Source: Amycolatopsis solani (lineage in GTDB: Bacteria > Actinomycetota > Actinomycetes > Mycobacteriales > Pseudonocardiaceae). From it: 64,000 nt of DNA. Positions within the stretch are counted from its first letter, which is position 1. Each line of letters opens with the position of its first letter. The DNA lies in contig NZ_JAWQJT010000001.1 of assembly GCF_033441515.1 (NCBI RefSeq), forward strand, positions 1 to 64,000, written 5' to 3'. The translations under genes were made by a program, and so were the position numbers. Of the stretch, positions 8,687-16,842 are shown piece after piece. Below the pieces are notes generated by a model that was given only the letters and a program-made list of their open reading frames with translations, was not told where the DNA came from and made no database searches.

Positions 8687-11026
8687 GTGGCAGCACTGAT
8701 CAGCCGGGTGGGCAAGAAGCTCCGCCGGATCATCCAGCGGCCGGGCAGCGTCGAGCTGACCCGCTACGAAGCACTGCTGCCCGCGGTCGAGAAGCTCGAA
8801 CCCGAGCTCGAGAAGCTCTCCGACGAAGAGCTGACCGAGCGGGCGGGCGAACTCCGCGAGAAGCTGAAGGACACCGCGTTCGGCGACAACCACCTGATCG
8901 AGATCTGCGCGCTCGGTCGCGAGGCCGCCCGGCGCGCGCTCGGCGAGCGTGCGTTCGACGTCCAGATCCTCGGCACGATGGGCCTGCTCAGCAAGCACGT
9001 CGTCCAGATGGAGACCGGTGAGGGCAAGACGCTCGCCGGTGCGCTGGCCGCGGCCGGCTACGCGATCCGCGGGAAGCGCGCGCACGTCGTCACGGTCAAC
9101 GACTACCTGGCCCGCCGCGACGCCGAGTGGATGGGCCCGGTGTACGCCCTGCTCGGCGTGTCGGTCGGCTGGGTCGAGCCCGCGCACTCGCGCGAGGAGC
9201 GCAAGGTCGCCTACGCCAAGGACGTCACCTACGGCGCCGTCGCCGAGATCGGCTTCGACGTGCTGCGCGACCGCCTGGTCACCAGCGTGGACGACCTCGT
9301 CCAGCCCGAACCCGAGGTCGCGATCGTCGACGAGGCGGACTCGGTGCTGGTCGACGAGGCCCGCGTCCCGTTGGTGATGGCCGGCTCGATCGACCACACC
9401 GACGCCGACGAAGAGGTCGCGAAGGTCGTCCGGCGGCTGCGGCTCAACCTGCACTACGAAACCGACAGCGAGGGCCGCAACGCCTGGCTGACCGACGCCG
9501 GCGCGTCCGTCGTCGCGAAGTCGCTCGGCCTGGAGGTCGACGACCTCTACGGCGAGACGGCGTCCGACCGGCTCCCCGCGGTGAACGTCGCGCTGCACGC
9601 GCACGCGCTGCTCACCCGCGACGTCGACTACCTGGTCCGAGACGGCAAGGTGCAGCTCATCAACGCCGCCCGCGGCCGCGTCGCCGAGCTGCAGCGCTGG
9701 CCGGACGGCCTGCAGGCGGCCGTCGAGGCGAAGGAGCAGGTCACCGCGACCGACCGCGGCGAGATCCTGGACTCGATCACCGTCCAGGCGCTGCTGGCGC
9801 GCTACCCCGAGGTCGCGGGCATGACCGGGACCGCGGTCGCCGTCGCCGAGCAGCTGCGCGAGTTCTACGAGCTCGAGGTCGCGGTCATCCCGCCGAACAC
9901 CCCGAACGTCCGCGAGGACCTGGAAGACCGCGTCTTCGCGTCGCCGTCGCAGAAGCTGCGGGCGATCGAGGAGGAGATCCGGACGGTCCACGAGACCGGG
10001 CGGCCGATCCTCGTCGGCACCCAGGACGTCGCCGAGTCCGAAGAGCTGGCCGAGAAGCTGGCGAAGGTCGACCTCGAGTGCGTCGTGCTCAACGCGCGCA
10101 ACGACGCCGAAGAGGCCGCGATCATCGCCGAAGCCGGCAAGAAGGGCGCGGTCACCGTGTCCACGCAGATGGCGGGCCGCGGTACCGACATCCGGCTGGG
10201 CGGCACCGACGGCGCGACCCGCGAAGAGGTCGTCGAGCTGGGCGGCCTGCACGTCATCGGCACCGCGCGGTACCCGTCGAGCCGGCTCGACGGCCAGCTG
10301 CGCGGCCGCTCCGGCCGCCAGGGCGACCCGGGCAGCGCGATCTTCTTCGCGAGCCTGAACGACGAGCTCGTGCTGTCGAACGCGCCGGACGTGCCCGAGG
10401 GCATCGTCGACGACGAAGAGACCGGCGAGATCACCGACGGCGCGGCGCTGCGGCAGCTCAACCACGCCCAGCGCGTCGCCGAGGGCGTCGACCTCGAGAT
10501 CCACCGCAACACCTGGCGCTACACGCGGCTGATCGAGCGGCAGCGGCGTGACCTGCTGACCCACCGCGACAAGGTGCTTCGCACCGCGTACGCGGCGGAG
10601 GCGATGGAGAAGGCGCACCCGGAGAAGTTCGGCGAGCTGAAGGAGAAGCTCGACGACCAGGAGAAGCTGGAGCAGATGTGCCGCGAGGTGCTGCTGTTCC
10701 ACATCGACCAGCTCTGGTCGGACCACCTGGCGTACCTGACCGACGTCCGCGAGAGCATCCACCTGCGGGCGTTGGCGCGCGAGACGCCGCTGGACGAGTT
10801 CCACCGCGCGGCGATCCCGGAGTTCCACAAGATCATCGGCGAGGCCGACTCGCGGGCGGCGAAGACCCTCGAAGAGGCCGAGCTGACCGACGAGGGCATC
10901 GACCTCGGCGAGGCGGGCGTCCGGCGGGCGAACACGACGTGGACGTACCTGGTCCACGACAACCCGTTCGATTCGGACTTCGAGCAGACCATCAAGAAGG
11001 TCCGGAGCATGATCAAGCGCAAGTGA
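8687..11026 (+). CDS. secA2: accessory Sec translocase ATPase SecA2
   Basis: 779 residues, the size of actinobacterial SecA2 and shorter than housekeeping SecA1. It powers export of a subset of proteins through or beside SecYEG. Visible landmarks are Walker A GEGKT (residues 111-115), the DEAD-type Walker B VDEADS (214-219), TVNDYLARRDAEWMG, MAGRGTDI and QLRGRSGRQGDPGS in the second nucleotide-binding fold. The C-terminus ends KVRSMIKRK without the Cys-rich SecB/zinc tail of SecA1. The GTG at 8687 has a GGGAGA Shine-Dalgarno and starts the conserved helix; a palindrome follows six bases after the stop. Confidence 0.95.
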   Translation: MAALISRVGKKLRRIIQRPGSVELTRYEALLPAVEKLEPELEKLSDEELTERAGELREKLKDTAFGDNHLIEICALGREAARRALGERAFDVQILGTMGLLSKHVVQMETGEGKTLAGALAAAGYAIRGKRAHVVTVNDYLARRDAEWMGPVYALLGVSVGWVEPAHSREERKVAYAKDVTYGAVAEIGFDVLRDRLVTSVDDLVQPEPEVAIVDEADSVLVDEARVPLVMAGSIDHTDADEEVAKVVRRLRLNLHYETDSEGRNAWLTDAGASVVAKSLGLEVDDLYGETASDRLPAVNVALHAHALLTRDVDYLVRDGKVQLINAARGRVAELQRWPDGLQAAVEAKEQVTATDRGEILDSITVQALLARYPEVAGMTGTAVAVAEQLREFYELEVAVIPPNTPNVREDLEDRVFASPSQKLRAIEEEIRTVHETGRPILVGTQDVAESEELAEKLAKVDLECVVLNARNDAEEAAIIAEAGKKGAVTVSTQMAGRGTDIRLGGTDGATREEVVELGGLHVIGTARYPSSRLDGQLRGRSGRQGDPGSAIFFASLNDELVLSNAPDVPEGIVDDEETGEITDGAALRQLNHAQRVAEGVDLEIHRNTWRYTRLIERQRRDLLTHRDKVLRTAYAAEAMEKAHPEKFGELKEKLDDQEKLEQMCREVLLFHIDQLWSDHLAYLTDVRESIHLRALARETPLDEFHRAAIPEFHKIIGEADSRAAKTLEEAELTDEGIDLGEAGVRRANTTWTYLVHDNPFDSDFEQTIKKVRSMIKRK

Positions 11027-11031
11027 CGCTG

Positions 11032-11075
11032 TCGTGAGTGTTTAGGACGGTTAGAACCGTCCTAAACACTCACGA
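11032..11075. terminator. palindrome family A, copy 1 (after secA2)
   Basis: A perfect palindrome with 21-bp arms (11032-11052 and 11055-11075) around AG. The outer part reads TCGTGAGTGTTTAG and the inner part GACGGTT. It begins six bases after the secA2 stop and ends 70 bases before nadE. The outer stem matches copies at 26492 and 52454. It probably ends or protects the secA2 message, although no U-run follows. Confidence 0.8.
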
Positions 11076-11145
11076 CCGGCTGGGGCACGGACGGTTCGCC
11101 CACATTCGCTCGGCCTCCCGGGTGGCCGTGGGACAGAATGGCGGC

Positions 11146-12867
11146 ATGCCGCAACTGCGCATCGCGCTCGCCCAGGTCAACCCCACCGTCGGCGACCTCG
11201 ACGGCAACGCCGACCGGCACGTCGACTGGACCCGCCGGGCCGCCGAAGCCGGCGCCCACGTGGTGGTCTTCCCCGAAATGTCCCTGACCGGCTACCCGGT
11301 CGAGGACCTCGCGCTGCGCCGCACCTTCGCCGAGGCCTCCCGCCAGGGCGTCGAGTCGCTGGCGCGCCGCCTCGACGAAGCCGGGTGCGGCGAAGTGCTG
11401 ACCTACATCGGCTACCTCGACGTCGACGAGGCCGGCCCGCGCGACGCGGCGGCGGCGCTCTACCGCGGCGAGGTCGTCGCGCGGCAGTTCAAGCACCACC
11501 TCCCCAACTACGGCGTGTTCGACGAGCACCGCTGGTTCAAGCCGGGCACCACGCTCGACGTCGTCCGGTTCCACGGGCTCGACATCGGCATGGTCATCTG
11601 CGAGGACATCTGGCAGGACGGCGGCCCGATCTCGGCACTCGGCCGGGCCGGTGTCGACCTCGTCGTGGCGCCGAACGCGTCGCCGTACGAACGCTCGAAG
11701 GACGAGCAGCGGCTGCCGCTGATCGCCCGCCGCGCCGCCGAAGCGGGCGCGCCGCTGGTCTACACCAACCAGGTCGGCGGCCAGGACGACCTGGTCTTCG
11801 ACGGTGACTCGCTCGTCGTCGCCGCGGACGGCTCGGTCGTGGCGCGCGCGCCGCAGTTCGTCGAGCACCTGCTCGTGCTGGACATGGACCTCACCGCGGG
11901 CGGGCACGCCGGCGACGGCGAGCTCGAAGGCCTGCACGTCCGGCGCCGGGTGCTCAGCGAAGAACCGCTGCCGTCGTACGAGCCGACGGCCGAGCCGGTG
12001 ATCAGCGAGCCGCTGTCGGACGAGGCCGAGGTGTGGCACGCGCTGGTCGTCGGGCTGCGCGACTACGTGCACAAGAACGGCTTCTCGTCGGTGACGTTCG
12101 GCTTCTCCGGCGGCATCGACTCGGCGGTCTGCGCGTCGCTGGCGGCGGACGCGCTGGGCGGCCACAACGTCTACGGCGTCTCGATGCCGTCGAAGTACTC
12201 CTCGGGCCACTCGAAGGACGACGCCGCCGACCTGGCCCGGCGGATCGGGGCGCACTACCGCGTCGAGCCGGTCGAGGACATGGTCCGCGTGTACGTCGAG
12301 CAGCTTTCGCTGACCGGGCTGGCCGAGGAGAACATCCAGGCGCGGACGCGGGGCATGCTGCTGATGGCACTGTCCAACCAGGACGGTCACCTGGTGCTGG
12401 CCACCGGCAACAAGACCGAGCTGGCGGTCGGGTACTCGACGATCTACGGGGACGCGGTCGGGGCGTTCGCGCCGATCAAGGACGTCTTCAAGACGCACGT
12501 GTGGCAGCTGGCCCGCTGGCGCAACGCCGAGGCGGCCAAGCGCGGCGAGACCCCGCCGATCCCGGAGAACTCGATTTCGAAACCACCGTCGGCCGAGCTG
12601 CGGCCGGGGCAGGTCGACACCGACTCGTTGCCGGACTACGCGCTGCTCGACGACATCCTCGACGACTACGTCGAGGGCGACCGCGGGTACGCCGACCTGA
12701 TCGAGGCCGGGTTCGACGCCGAGACCATCGACCGGGTCGTGCGGATGGTCGACAAGGCCGAGTACAAGCGGCGCCAGTACCCGCCGGGCACGAAGATCAC
12801 GTTCAAGGCCTTCGGCCGCGACCGGCGGCTCCCGATGACCAACCTCTGGCGCGAGGGCAAGGCCTGA
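11146..12867 (+). CDS. nadE: glutamine-dependent NAD+ synthetase
   Basis: 573 residues making NAD+ from deamido-NAD+, ATP and glutamine in the cytoplasm. The N-terminal nitrilase-type glutaminase domain (about 1-270) has the Glu-Lys-Cys triad: E44 in FPEMSLTGYP, K116 in QFKHHLPNYGVF and C152 in VICEDIW. The C-terminal synthetase domain has the PP-loop FSGGIDSAV (321-326 core) and ends DRRLPMTNLWREG. The ATG at 11146 begins the conserved MPQLRIALAQVNPT strand. It stands alone between palindromes. Confidence 0.96.
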   Translation: MPQLRIALAQVNPTVGDLDGNADRHVDWTRRAAEAGAHVVVFPEMSLTGYPVEDLALRRTFAEASRQGVESLARRLDEAGCGEVLTYIGYLDVDEAGPRDAAAALYRGEVVARQFKHHLPNYGVFDEHRWFKPGTTLDVVRFHGLDIGMVICEDIWQDGGPISALGRAGVDLVVAPNASPYERSKDEQRLPLIARRAAEAGAPLVYTNQVGGQDDLVFDGDSLVVAADGSVVARAPQFVEHLLVLDMDLTAGGHAGDGELEGLHVRRRVLSEEPLPSYEPTAEPVISEPLSDEAEVWHALVVGLRDYVHKNGFSSVTFGFSGGIDSAVCASLAADALGGHNVYGVSMPSKYSSGHSKDDAADLARRIGAHYRVEPVEDMVRVYVEQLSLTGLAEENIQARTRGMLLMALSNQDGHLVLATGNKTELAVGYSTIYGDAVGAFAPIKDVFKTHVWQLARWRNAEAAKRGETPPIPENSISKPPSAELRPGQVDTDSLPDYALLDDILDDYVEGDRGYADLIEAGFDAETIDRVVRMVDKAEYKRRQYPPGTKITFKAFGRDRRLPMTNLWREGKA

Positions 12868-12903
12868 CCGCTTCCGGCGGAGTCGGATCGGCGGCAGAAG
12901 GTC

Positions 12904-12950
12904 GCGAATGACTCATTGGGGACCTCGCTGGTCCCGAATGAGTCATTCGC
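12904..12950. terminator. large palindrome between convergent genes (family C)
   Basis: Arms of 21 bp (12904-12924 and 12930-12950) with one mismatch and a five-base loop TCGCT. The core is GCGAATGACTCATT. It lies between nadE (stop 12867) and the oppositely transcribed VOC gene (stop 12982), where a bidirectional terminator is expected. Its sequence is unrelated to palindrome families A and B. Confidence 0.75.
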
Positions 12951-12981
12951 GGCATCGGGAAGGGCGGGGATCGGGCCGCTG

Positions 12982-13596
12982 TCAGCTGAGCGCGACCTGG
13001 CGGCCTTCCGGAGTCCGGAGGGCCGCCGTGAGGGTCGCCTTTTCGGTGCGGCGGACCAGGAACTCCAGGCCCAGCGCCTCCGTCGCCGTGTGGACCGACG
13101 CCGGGTCCGGGTGGGTGGCCGTCACCATCAGGAGCGGCAGGGACGGCAGGCCGCGGGTCGTCGGGTGCGGGGTGGTGCCCCAGTCGATCAGGAACGGGCG
13201 GAGCGTGCCCGGCGCGCTCGGCGGGGTCAGCCGCCAGCGCAGCGTCTCGCCGTCGGCGGTGGACCGGGACATCTCGCGCGCGTCGCCCGGGTCGAAGCCG
13301 TGGGCGCGGGCCTGGGCGATCGTCGCGTCGAGGTCGGTCGTGCGGACCGCCCACGCGACCAGCGCGGGCTCGGTGAGGTCGTCGATGCCGAACGGGCGGG
13401 GCAGCTCGGGTTCCGGCTGCGCCGGGTCCGGGCCGATCACCTCCAGGTACATCCCCGCGCCGAGGTCGGCGAGGTGGTTGGCGGTGCCGAGGCCGGGGTG
13501 GCTGCCGCCGGGTGCCGGGGTGACCCCGGTCAGCTGGGCGACGCGGGCGACGGCGGCGGCGAGGTCGGGGCCGGCGTAGACGAGGTGATCGAGCAC
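12982..13596 (-). CDS. VOC / glyoxalase-like domain protein
   Basis: 204 residues beginning VLDHLVYAGPDLAAAVARV, the usual opening strand-helix of glyoxalase-like (VOC) proteins. It continues with GTANHLADLGAGMYLEVIGPDP and a second half containing RPFLIDWGTTPHPTT, as in the Glyoxalase_3 subgroup. These are small cytoplasmic proteins of varied or unknown activity; no substrate can be assigned. The GTG at 13596 lies seven bases after the subtilase stop, so the two are probably co-transcribed. Confidence 0.75.
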   Translation of the reverse strand: MLDHLVYAGPDLAAAVARVAQLTGVTPAPGGSHPGLGTANHLADLGAGMYLEVIGPDPAQPEPELPRPFGIDDLTEPALVAWAVRTTDLDATIAQARAHGFDPGDAREMSRSTADGETLRWRLTPPSAPGTLRPFLIDWGTTPHPTTRGLPSLPLLMVTATHPDPASVHTATEALGLEFLVRRTEKATLTAALRTPEGRQVALS

Positions 13597-13603
13597 CGCG
13601 CCA

Positions 13604-14941
13604 TCATCCCGCGCCGACGGCGCTCGCCGCATCGACCATCCCGTGGCCGTAGTAGGTCGTGCCGGCCGGGATCGCGCGGCAGACGGCGTCCGGGCACGGC
13701 AGCGGGGTCGCCGTGGCGTACAGGGCCTGCTTGACGCGCTCGGCGCTCCAGCGCGGGTGTTCGCTCGCGATCAGGGCGGCGACGCCGCTCGCGTGCGGTG
13801 CGGCCATCGACGTCCCGCTCGCCGACCGGTATTCGCCGTTCGGCCAGGTCGACCAGACGCGCGCGCCGGGCGCGGCGACGCTGATCCGCGACGCCGAGTA
13901 GTTCGAGAAGCTCGCCTTGACGAGCTTCTCGTCGAGCGCGCCGGTGCCGACGACGCCGGGGAGCTCGTGCGGCAGCCGCGTGCAGGTCGGGTTGATCGCG
14001 CGCTCCACCGGGGTGCTGTCGGCCGGGCTCTCGCGGTCGATCGAGCGGGTGTCGAGGTCGATCCCGGCGTTGCCGGCCGACGCCACGACGAGGACGTTCC
14101 GGCGCTGGGCGTAGGCGACCGCGCGGCCGACGGCGAGCTTCGCCGCGGCCTGGTCCGGCTGGTCGTCGCAGTTGTAGCGCCACGGGATCGAGCGGTAACT
14201 GTTGTTGGTCACGGCGAACCCGTGCTCGGCGGCCCAGACGAACCCGCAGACCATGCTCTCGGCCGTCTCGGTGTCGTCGAGTTCGGCCAGCTTGACGGCG
14301 GCGATCCGGACGCCGGGGGCGACCCCGACGACGCCGGACCCGTTGCGGGCGGCCGCGATCGTGCCGGCGACGTGCGTGCCGTGGCCGTCGAGCGTGGGCC
14401 GCCAGGCGCCGGCGCTCCGGTCGGCCCAGCCGGACAGGCAGGACACGGAGTCCTTGCGGTCGAAGGCACCGGCGAGGTCGGGGTGGGTGTCGTCGACGCC
14501 GACGTCGAGCACGCCGACGACGGTGCGCCTGCTGCCTTCGGTGACCGCGTGCGCTTCGGGGAGGTGCAGCGCCGGGACGTCCCACGCGGTGCCCTCGGGC
14601 GGGACCTGGCCGGAGTTCGGCGAGTTCGGGCCGGTGTAGCGGACGTCCTTGCGGGGCGCGAAGAACTCCTTCGGGATCTTCGCGGTGCGCGTCGCGCCGA
14701 CGGCGTCGATGCCGGGCGTCGCACGGACCTTCGCGGCGAAGTCGTCCTTCGCCGTGTACGCGACGACGACGCCGATCTGCGGGTAGCTCGCGACGACGGT
14801 GCCGCCGTTGTGCTCGACCACCTGCTCGGCCCACCACGTGTGGTGCGTGACGACGACGTGCGGCGTCACCAGGGGATCCGCCGCGGCCGGGGTGGCGATC
14901 AGGCCGAGCAGAAGCGCCGTCACCAAGATCAGTCGCCGCAC
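13604..14941 (-). CDS. secreted S8 serine protease (subtilase)
   Basis: 445 residues with a Sec signal peptide (VRRLILVTALLLGLIATPAAA) and a short propeptide region with VVVAYTAKDDFAAKVRA. The catalytic triad is complete: Asp in VVGVLDVGVDDTHPD, His in LDGHGTHVAGT and Ser in SGTSMAAPHASG, with the oxyanion Asn in VVASAGNAG. The C-terminus ends MVDAASAVGAG without a membrane anchor, so this is not a type VII mycosin. The GTG at 14941 follows a GGAGGA Shine-Dalgarno. It is likely a general extracellular protease; the VOC gene follows. Confidence 0.92.
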   Translation of the reverse strand: MRRLILVTALLLGLIATPAAADPLVTPHVVVTHHTWWAEQVVEHNGGTVVASYPQIGVVVAYTAKDDFAAKVRATPGIDAVGATRTAKIPKEFFAPRKDVRYTGPNSPNSGQVPPEGTAWDVPALHLPEAHAVTEGSRRTVVGVLDVGVDDTHPDLAGAFDRKDSVSCLSGWADRSAGAWRPTLDGHGTHVAGTIAAARNGSGVVGVAPGVRIAAVKLAELDDTETAESMVCGFVWAAEHGFAVTNNSYRSIPWRYNCDDQPDQAAAKLAVGRAVAYAQRRNVLVVASAGNAGIDLDTRSIDRESPADSTPVERAINPTCTRLPHELPGVVGTGALDEKLVKASFSNYSASRISVAAPGARVWSTWPNGEYRSASGTSMAAPHASGVAALIASEHPRWSAERVKQALYATATPLPCPDAVCRAIPAGTTYYGHGMVDAASAVGAG

Positions 14942-15023
14942 ACGTCCTCCTCCGGATCCGCCCGAACCGAACATAGCGATCAATTGCCGCGGCGGTACCC
15001 CTCTTCCGTCGTAGGCTGACCGC

Positions 15024-15554
15024 ATGACGGGCTTCACGGTGTTCGGCACGGCGATCGGGGACTGCGGGCTCGCGTGGCGCGACGACGTCGTGGTCGGCAC
15101 GTCCCTGCCCGAAGGCAGCCAGGCGCGCACCCGCGCCTGGCTGCTCAAGCGCTTCCCGGACGCGGTCGAGGGGACGCCGCCGGCCGCGGTCCAGGCGGCG
15201 GTGGACGGGATCGTGGCCTTGCTGAACGGCACGCGGCCGGACCTGGCGTCGATCCCGCTGGACTTCTCGGCGGTGCCGGAGTTCAACCGCCGGGCGTACG
15301 AGATCGCGCGTCGCATCCCGCCGGGCAAGACGCTGACCTACGGCGACATCGCGCACCGGCTCGGGCAGCCGGGTTCGGCGCAGGCCGTCGGGCAGGCGAT
15401 GGGGCACAACCCGTTCCCGATCATCGTGCCGTGCCACCGCGTCCTGGCCGCGGGCGGCAAGGACGGCGGCTTCTCGGCCCGCGGCGGCGTCGAGACGAAA
15501 CGCCGGATGCTGGTCATCGAAGGCGCACTGGCCGACGAGCCCACCCTGTTCTGA
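15024..15554 (+). CDS. ogt: methylated-DNA--protein-cysteine methyltransferase
   Basis: 176 residues of the Ogt/MGMT suicide repair family, which moves alkyl groups from O6-guanine or O4-thymine to its own cysteine. The active site IVPCHRVL has the acceptor at C137; the preceding helix-turn-helix (PPGKTLTYGDIAHRLGQPGSAQAVGQAMGHN) includes the tyrosine and arginine-finger region typical of the fold. No Ada-type metal domain is present. The ATG at 15024 is 82 bases from the divergent subtilase start. Its stop is six bases from the convergent DinB gene. Confidence 0.94.
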   Translation: MTGFTVFGTAIGDCGLAWRDDVVVGTSLPEGSQARTRAWLLKRFPDAVEGTPPAAVQAAVDGIVALLNGTRPDLASIPLDFSAVPEFNRRAYEIARRIPPGKTLTYGDIAHRLGQPGSAQAVGQAMGHNPFPIIVPCHRVLAAGGKDGGFSARGGVETKRRMLVIEGALADEPTLF

Positions 15555-15560
15555 AAGGTC

Positions 15561-16139
15561 TCAAGCAGGCTGCCAGGGCTTGATGAACGGGGACTCCGGC
15601 CAGCCCTCGGCCGCGGCCATCAGGGGCATCGCCGTGCCGCCGTCGATGTGCTCGCGGATGATGTCCGCGTGCCCCGCGTGGCGGGCCGTCTCCTGGATCA
15701 GGTGCAGCAGGACCCACCGGACCGACCAGGCGTCGACGTCCTTCGGGAACCACGGCACGCCCTTCGGCACCGGCACCGCCTGGCCCAGGTCCTCGATCCC
15801 GCCGATGACCTCCACCGTCCGCGCCGCGACCTCGTCGTAGCGGGCCAGCGTGCCCGCCAGCGTCTCGTCCGGGAGCAGGGTGTGCGCCGACTGGTACTCG
15901 GCGATGCTCTCCGCGAACGGCTTCTGCGGCACCTGCAGGATCGTGTCCAGCCAGCTGTCTTCGGTGGCCGCGACGTGCTTGATCAGCCCGCCCACCGACA
16001 GCGAGCTCTTCGTCGACGCCGCTCTCGCCTGCTCGTCCGTCAACCCGTGTGCCGCCAACTTCAGCACGTACCGCTGCTGTTCCAGGAAGCTCAGCAGCCC
16101 GTCACGCTCGTCGGCCACCGGACGCACGTTTCCCGCCAT
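15561..16139 (-). CDS. DinB-family protein (DUF664)
   Basis: 192 residues, mostly helical. A His in LIKHVAATEDSWLD and the pair HLIQETARHAGHADIIREHIDGG give the metal-binding pattern of the DinB/YfiT four-helix bundle. Actinobacterial members include mycothiol-dependent thiol transferases, but many have no known role. The ATG at 16139 starts MAGNVRPVADERDGLLSFLE; the region upstream looks non-coding. It is convergent with the MGMT gene. Confidence 0.82.
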   Translation of the reverse strand: MAGNVRPVADERDGLLSFLEQQRYVLKLAAHGLTDEQARAASTKSSLSVGGLIKHVAATEDSWLDTILQVPQKPFAESIAEYQSAHTLLPDETLAGTLARYDEVAARTVEVIGGIEDLGQAVPVPKGVPWFPKDVDAWSVRWVLLHLIQETARHAGHADIIREHIDGGTAMPLMAAAEGWPESPFIKPWQPA

Positions 16140-16212
16140 GTCGTTCCTTCCGCACAGGGACATCTGCTCCGGATAGTGCCATCCGGCACCGACATTCCGG
16201 ACCGGAATCGCG

Positions 16213-16788
16213 CTACCGGTGCGCGTGCCGGGGCGCGGGCTTGACGAAGGCGTACGCGCCGCCGACGCCGTACAGCGCGGCCCGCACCACCAGCTGGAGC
16301 CGCGTGAAGACACCCTCGTACGCGTCGAACTGCCGCGAAAGCACGACGGCCAGCCAGGTCACCATCACCACGAGCAGCCCGGCGACCGCGAGCGCGCGCC
16401 AGCCCGGCGGCCACCACAGGATCAGGCTGATCACGCCGACCACCAGGACGACGTTGAGCAGCGACGAAATCAGGTCGCTGCGTTCGGGGTAGGCCGCCTG
16501 GATCAGCACGAACAGGCCGAACACGCTGACCGAAACGGAGCTGAGCCGCGCCGACCACTGGACCGGGCCGAGGCGGTGCAGGGGCGGGCCGGCGAGCAGG
16601 AACGCGACCCCCGAGACGGCCAGCAGGACCCGGAACACCGGCGGTCCGGCCAGCAGCGCCTCGACCGGGTCGTGGACCGGCGAGACGCCCGTCGGGAAGA
16701 AGAACTCCAGCAGCCACCCCGAATACCCGAGGACGGCCACCCCCATCAGGAGGGCCGAGGCGATTCGAGCCGTGCGCACGAGGCACAC
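16213..16788 (-). CDS. integral membrane protein, DUF998-like
   Basis: 191 residues with about six hydrophobic segments (near residues 8-28, 50-66, 82-98, 106-125, 128-150 and a weaker one around 165-180) and a His-rich tail APRHAHR. The general look is that of small DUF998-type membrane proteins; no catalytic motif is visible and no function can be assigned. The chosen start is GTG 16788 (VCLVRTARI); an internal GTG three codons later is equally possible. Confidence 0.65.
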   Translation of the reverse strand: MCLVRTARIASALLMGVAVLGYSGWLLEFFFPTGVSPVHDPVEALLAGPPVFRVLLAVSGVAFLLAGPPLHRLGPVQWSARLSSVSVSVFGLFVLIQAAYPERSDLISSLLNVVLVVGVISLILWWPPGWRALAVAGLLVVMVTWLAVVLSRQFDAYEGVFTRLQLVVRAALYGVGGAYAFVKPAPRHAHR

Positions 16789-16842
16789 ACTAAGCGAAGG
16801 CCCGCGTCATGGCGGTGTGACACTGACCGGGACGACGGCTCG

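Noticed and set aside
13604..14941. Type VII secretion mycosin (MycP)
   Set aside because: The protease has the S8 triad and a signal peptide but lacks the C-terminal membrane anchor of mycosins, and there are no ESX genes nearby.
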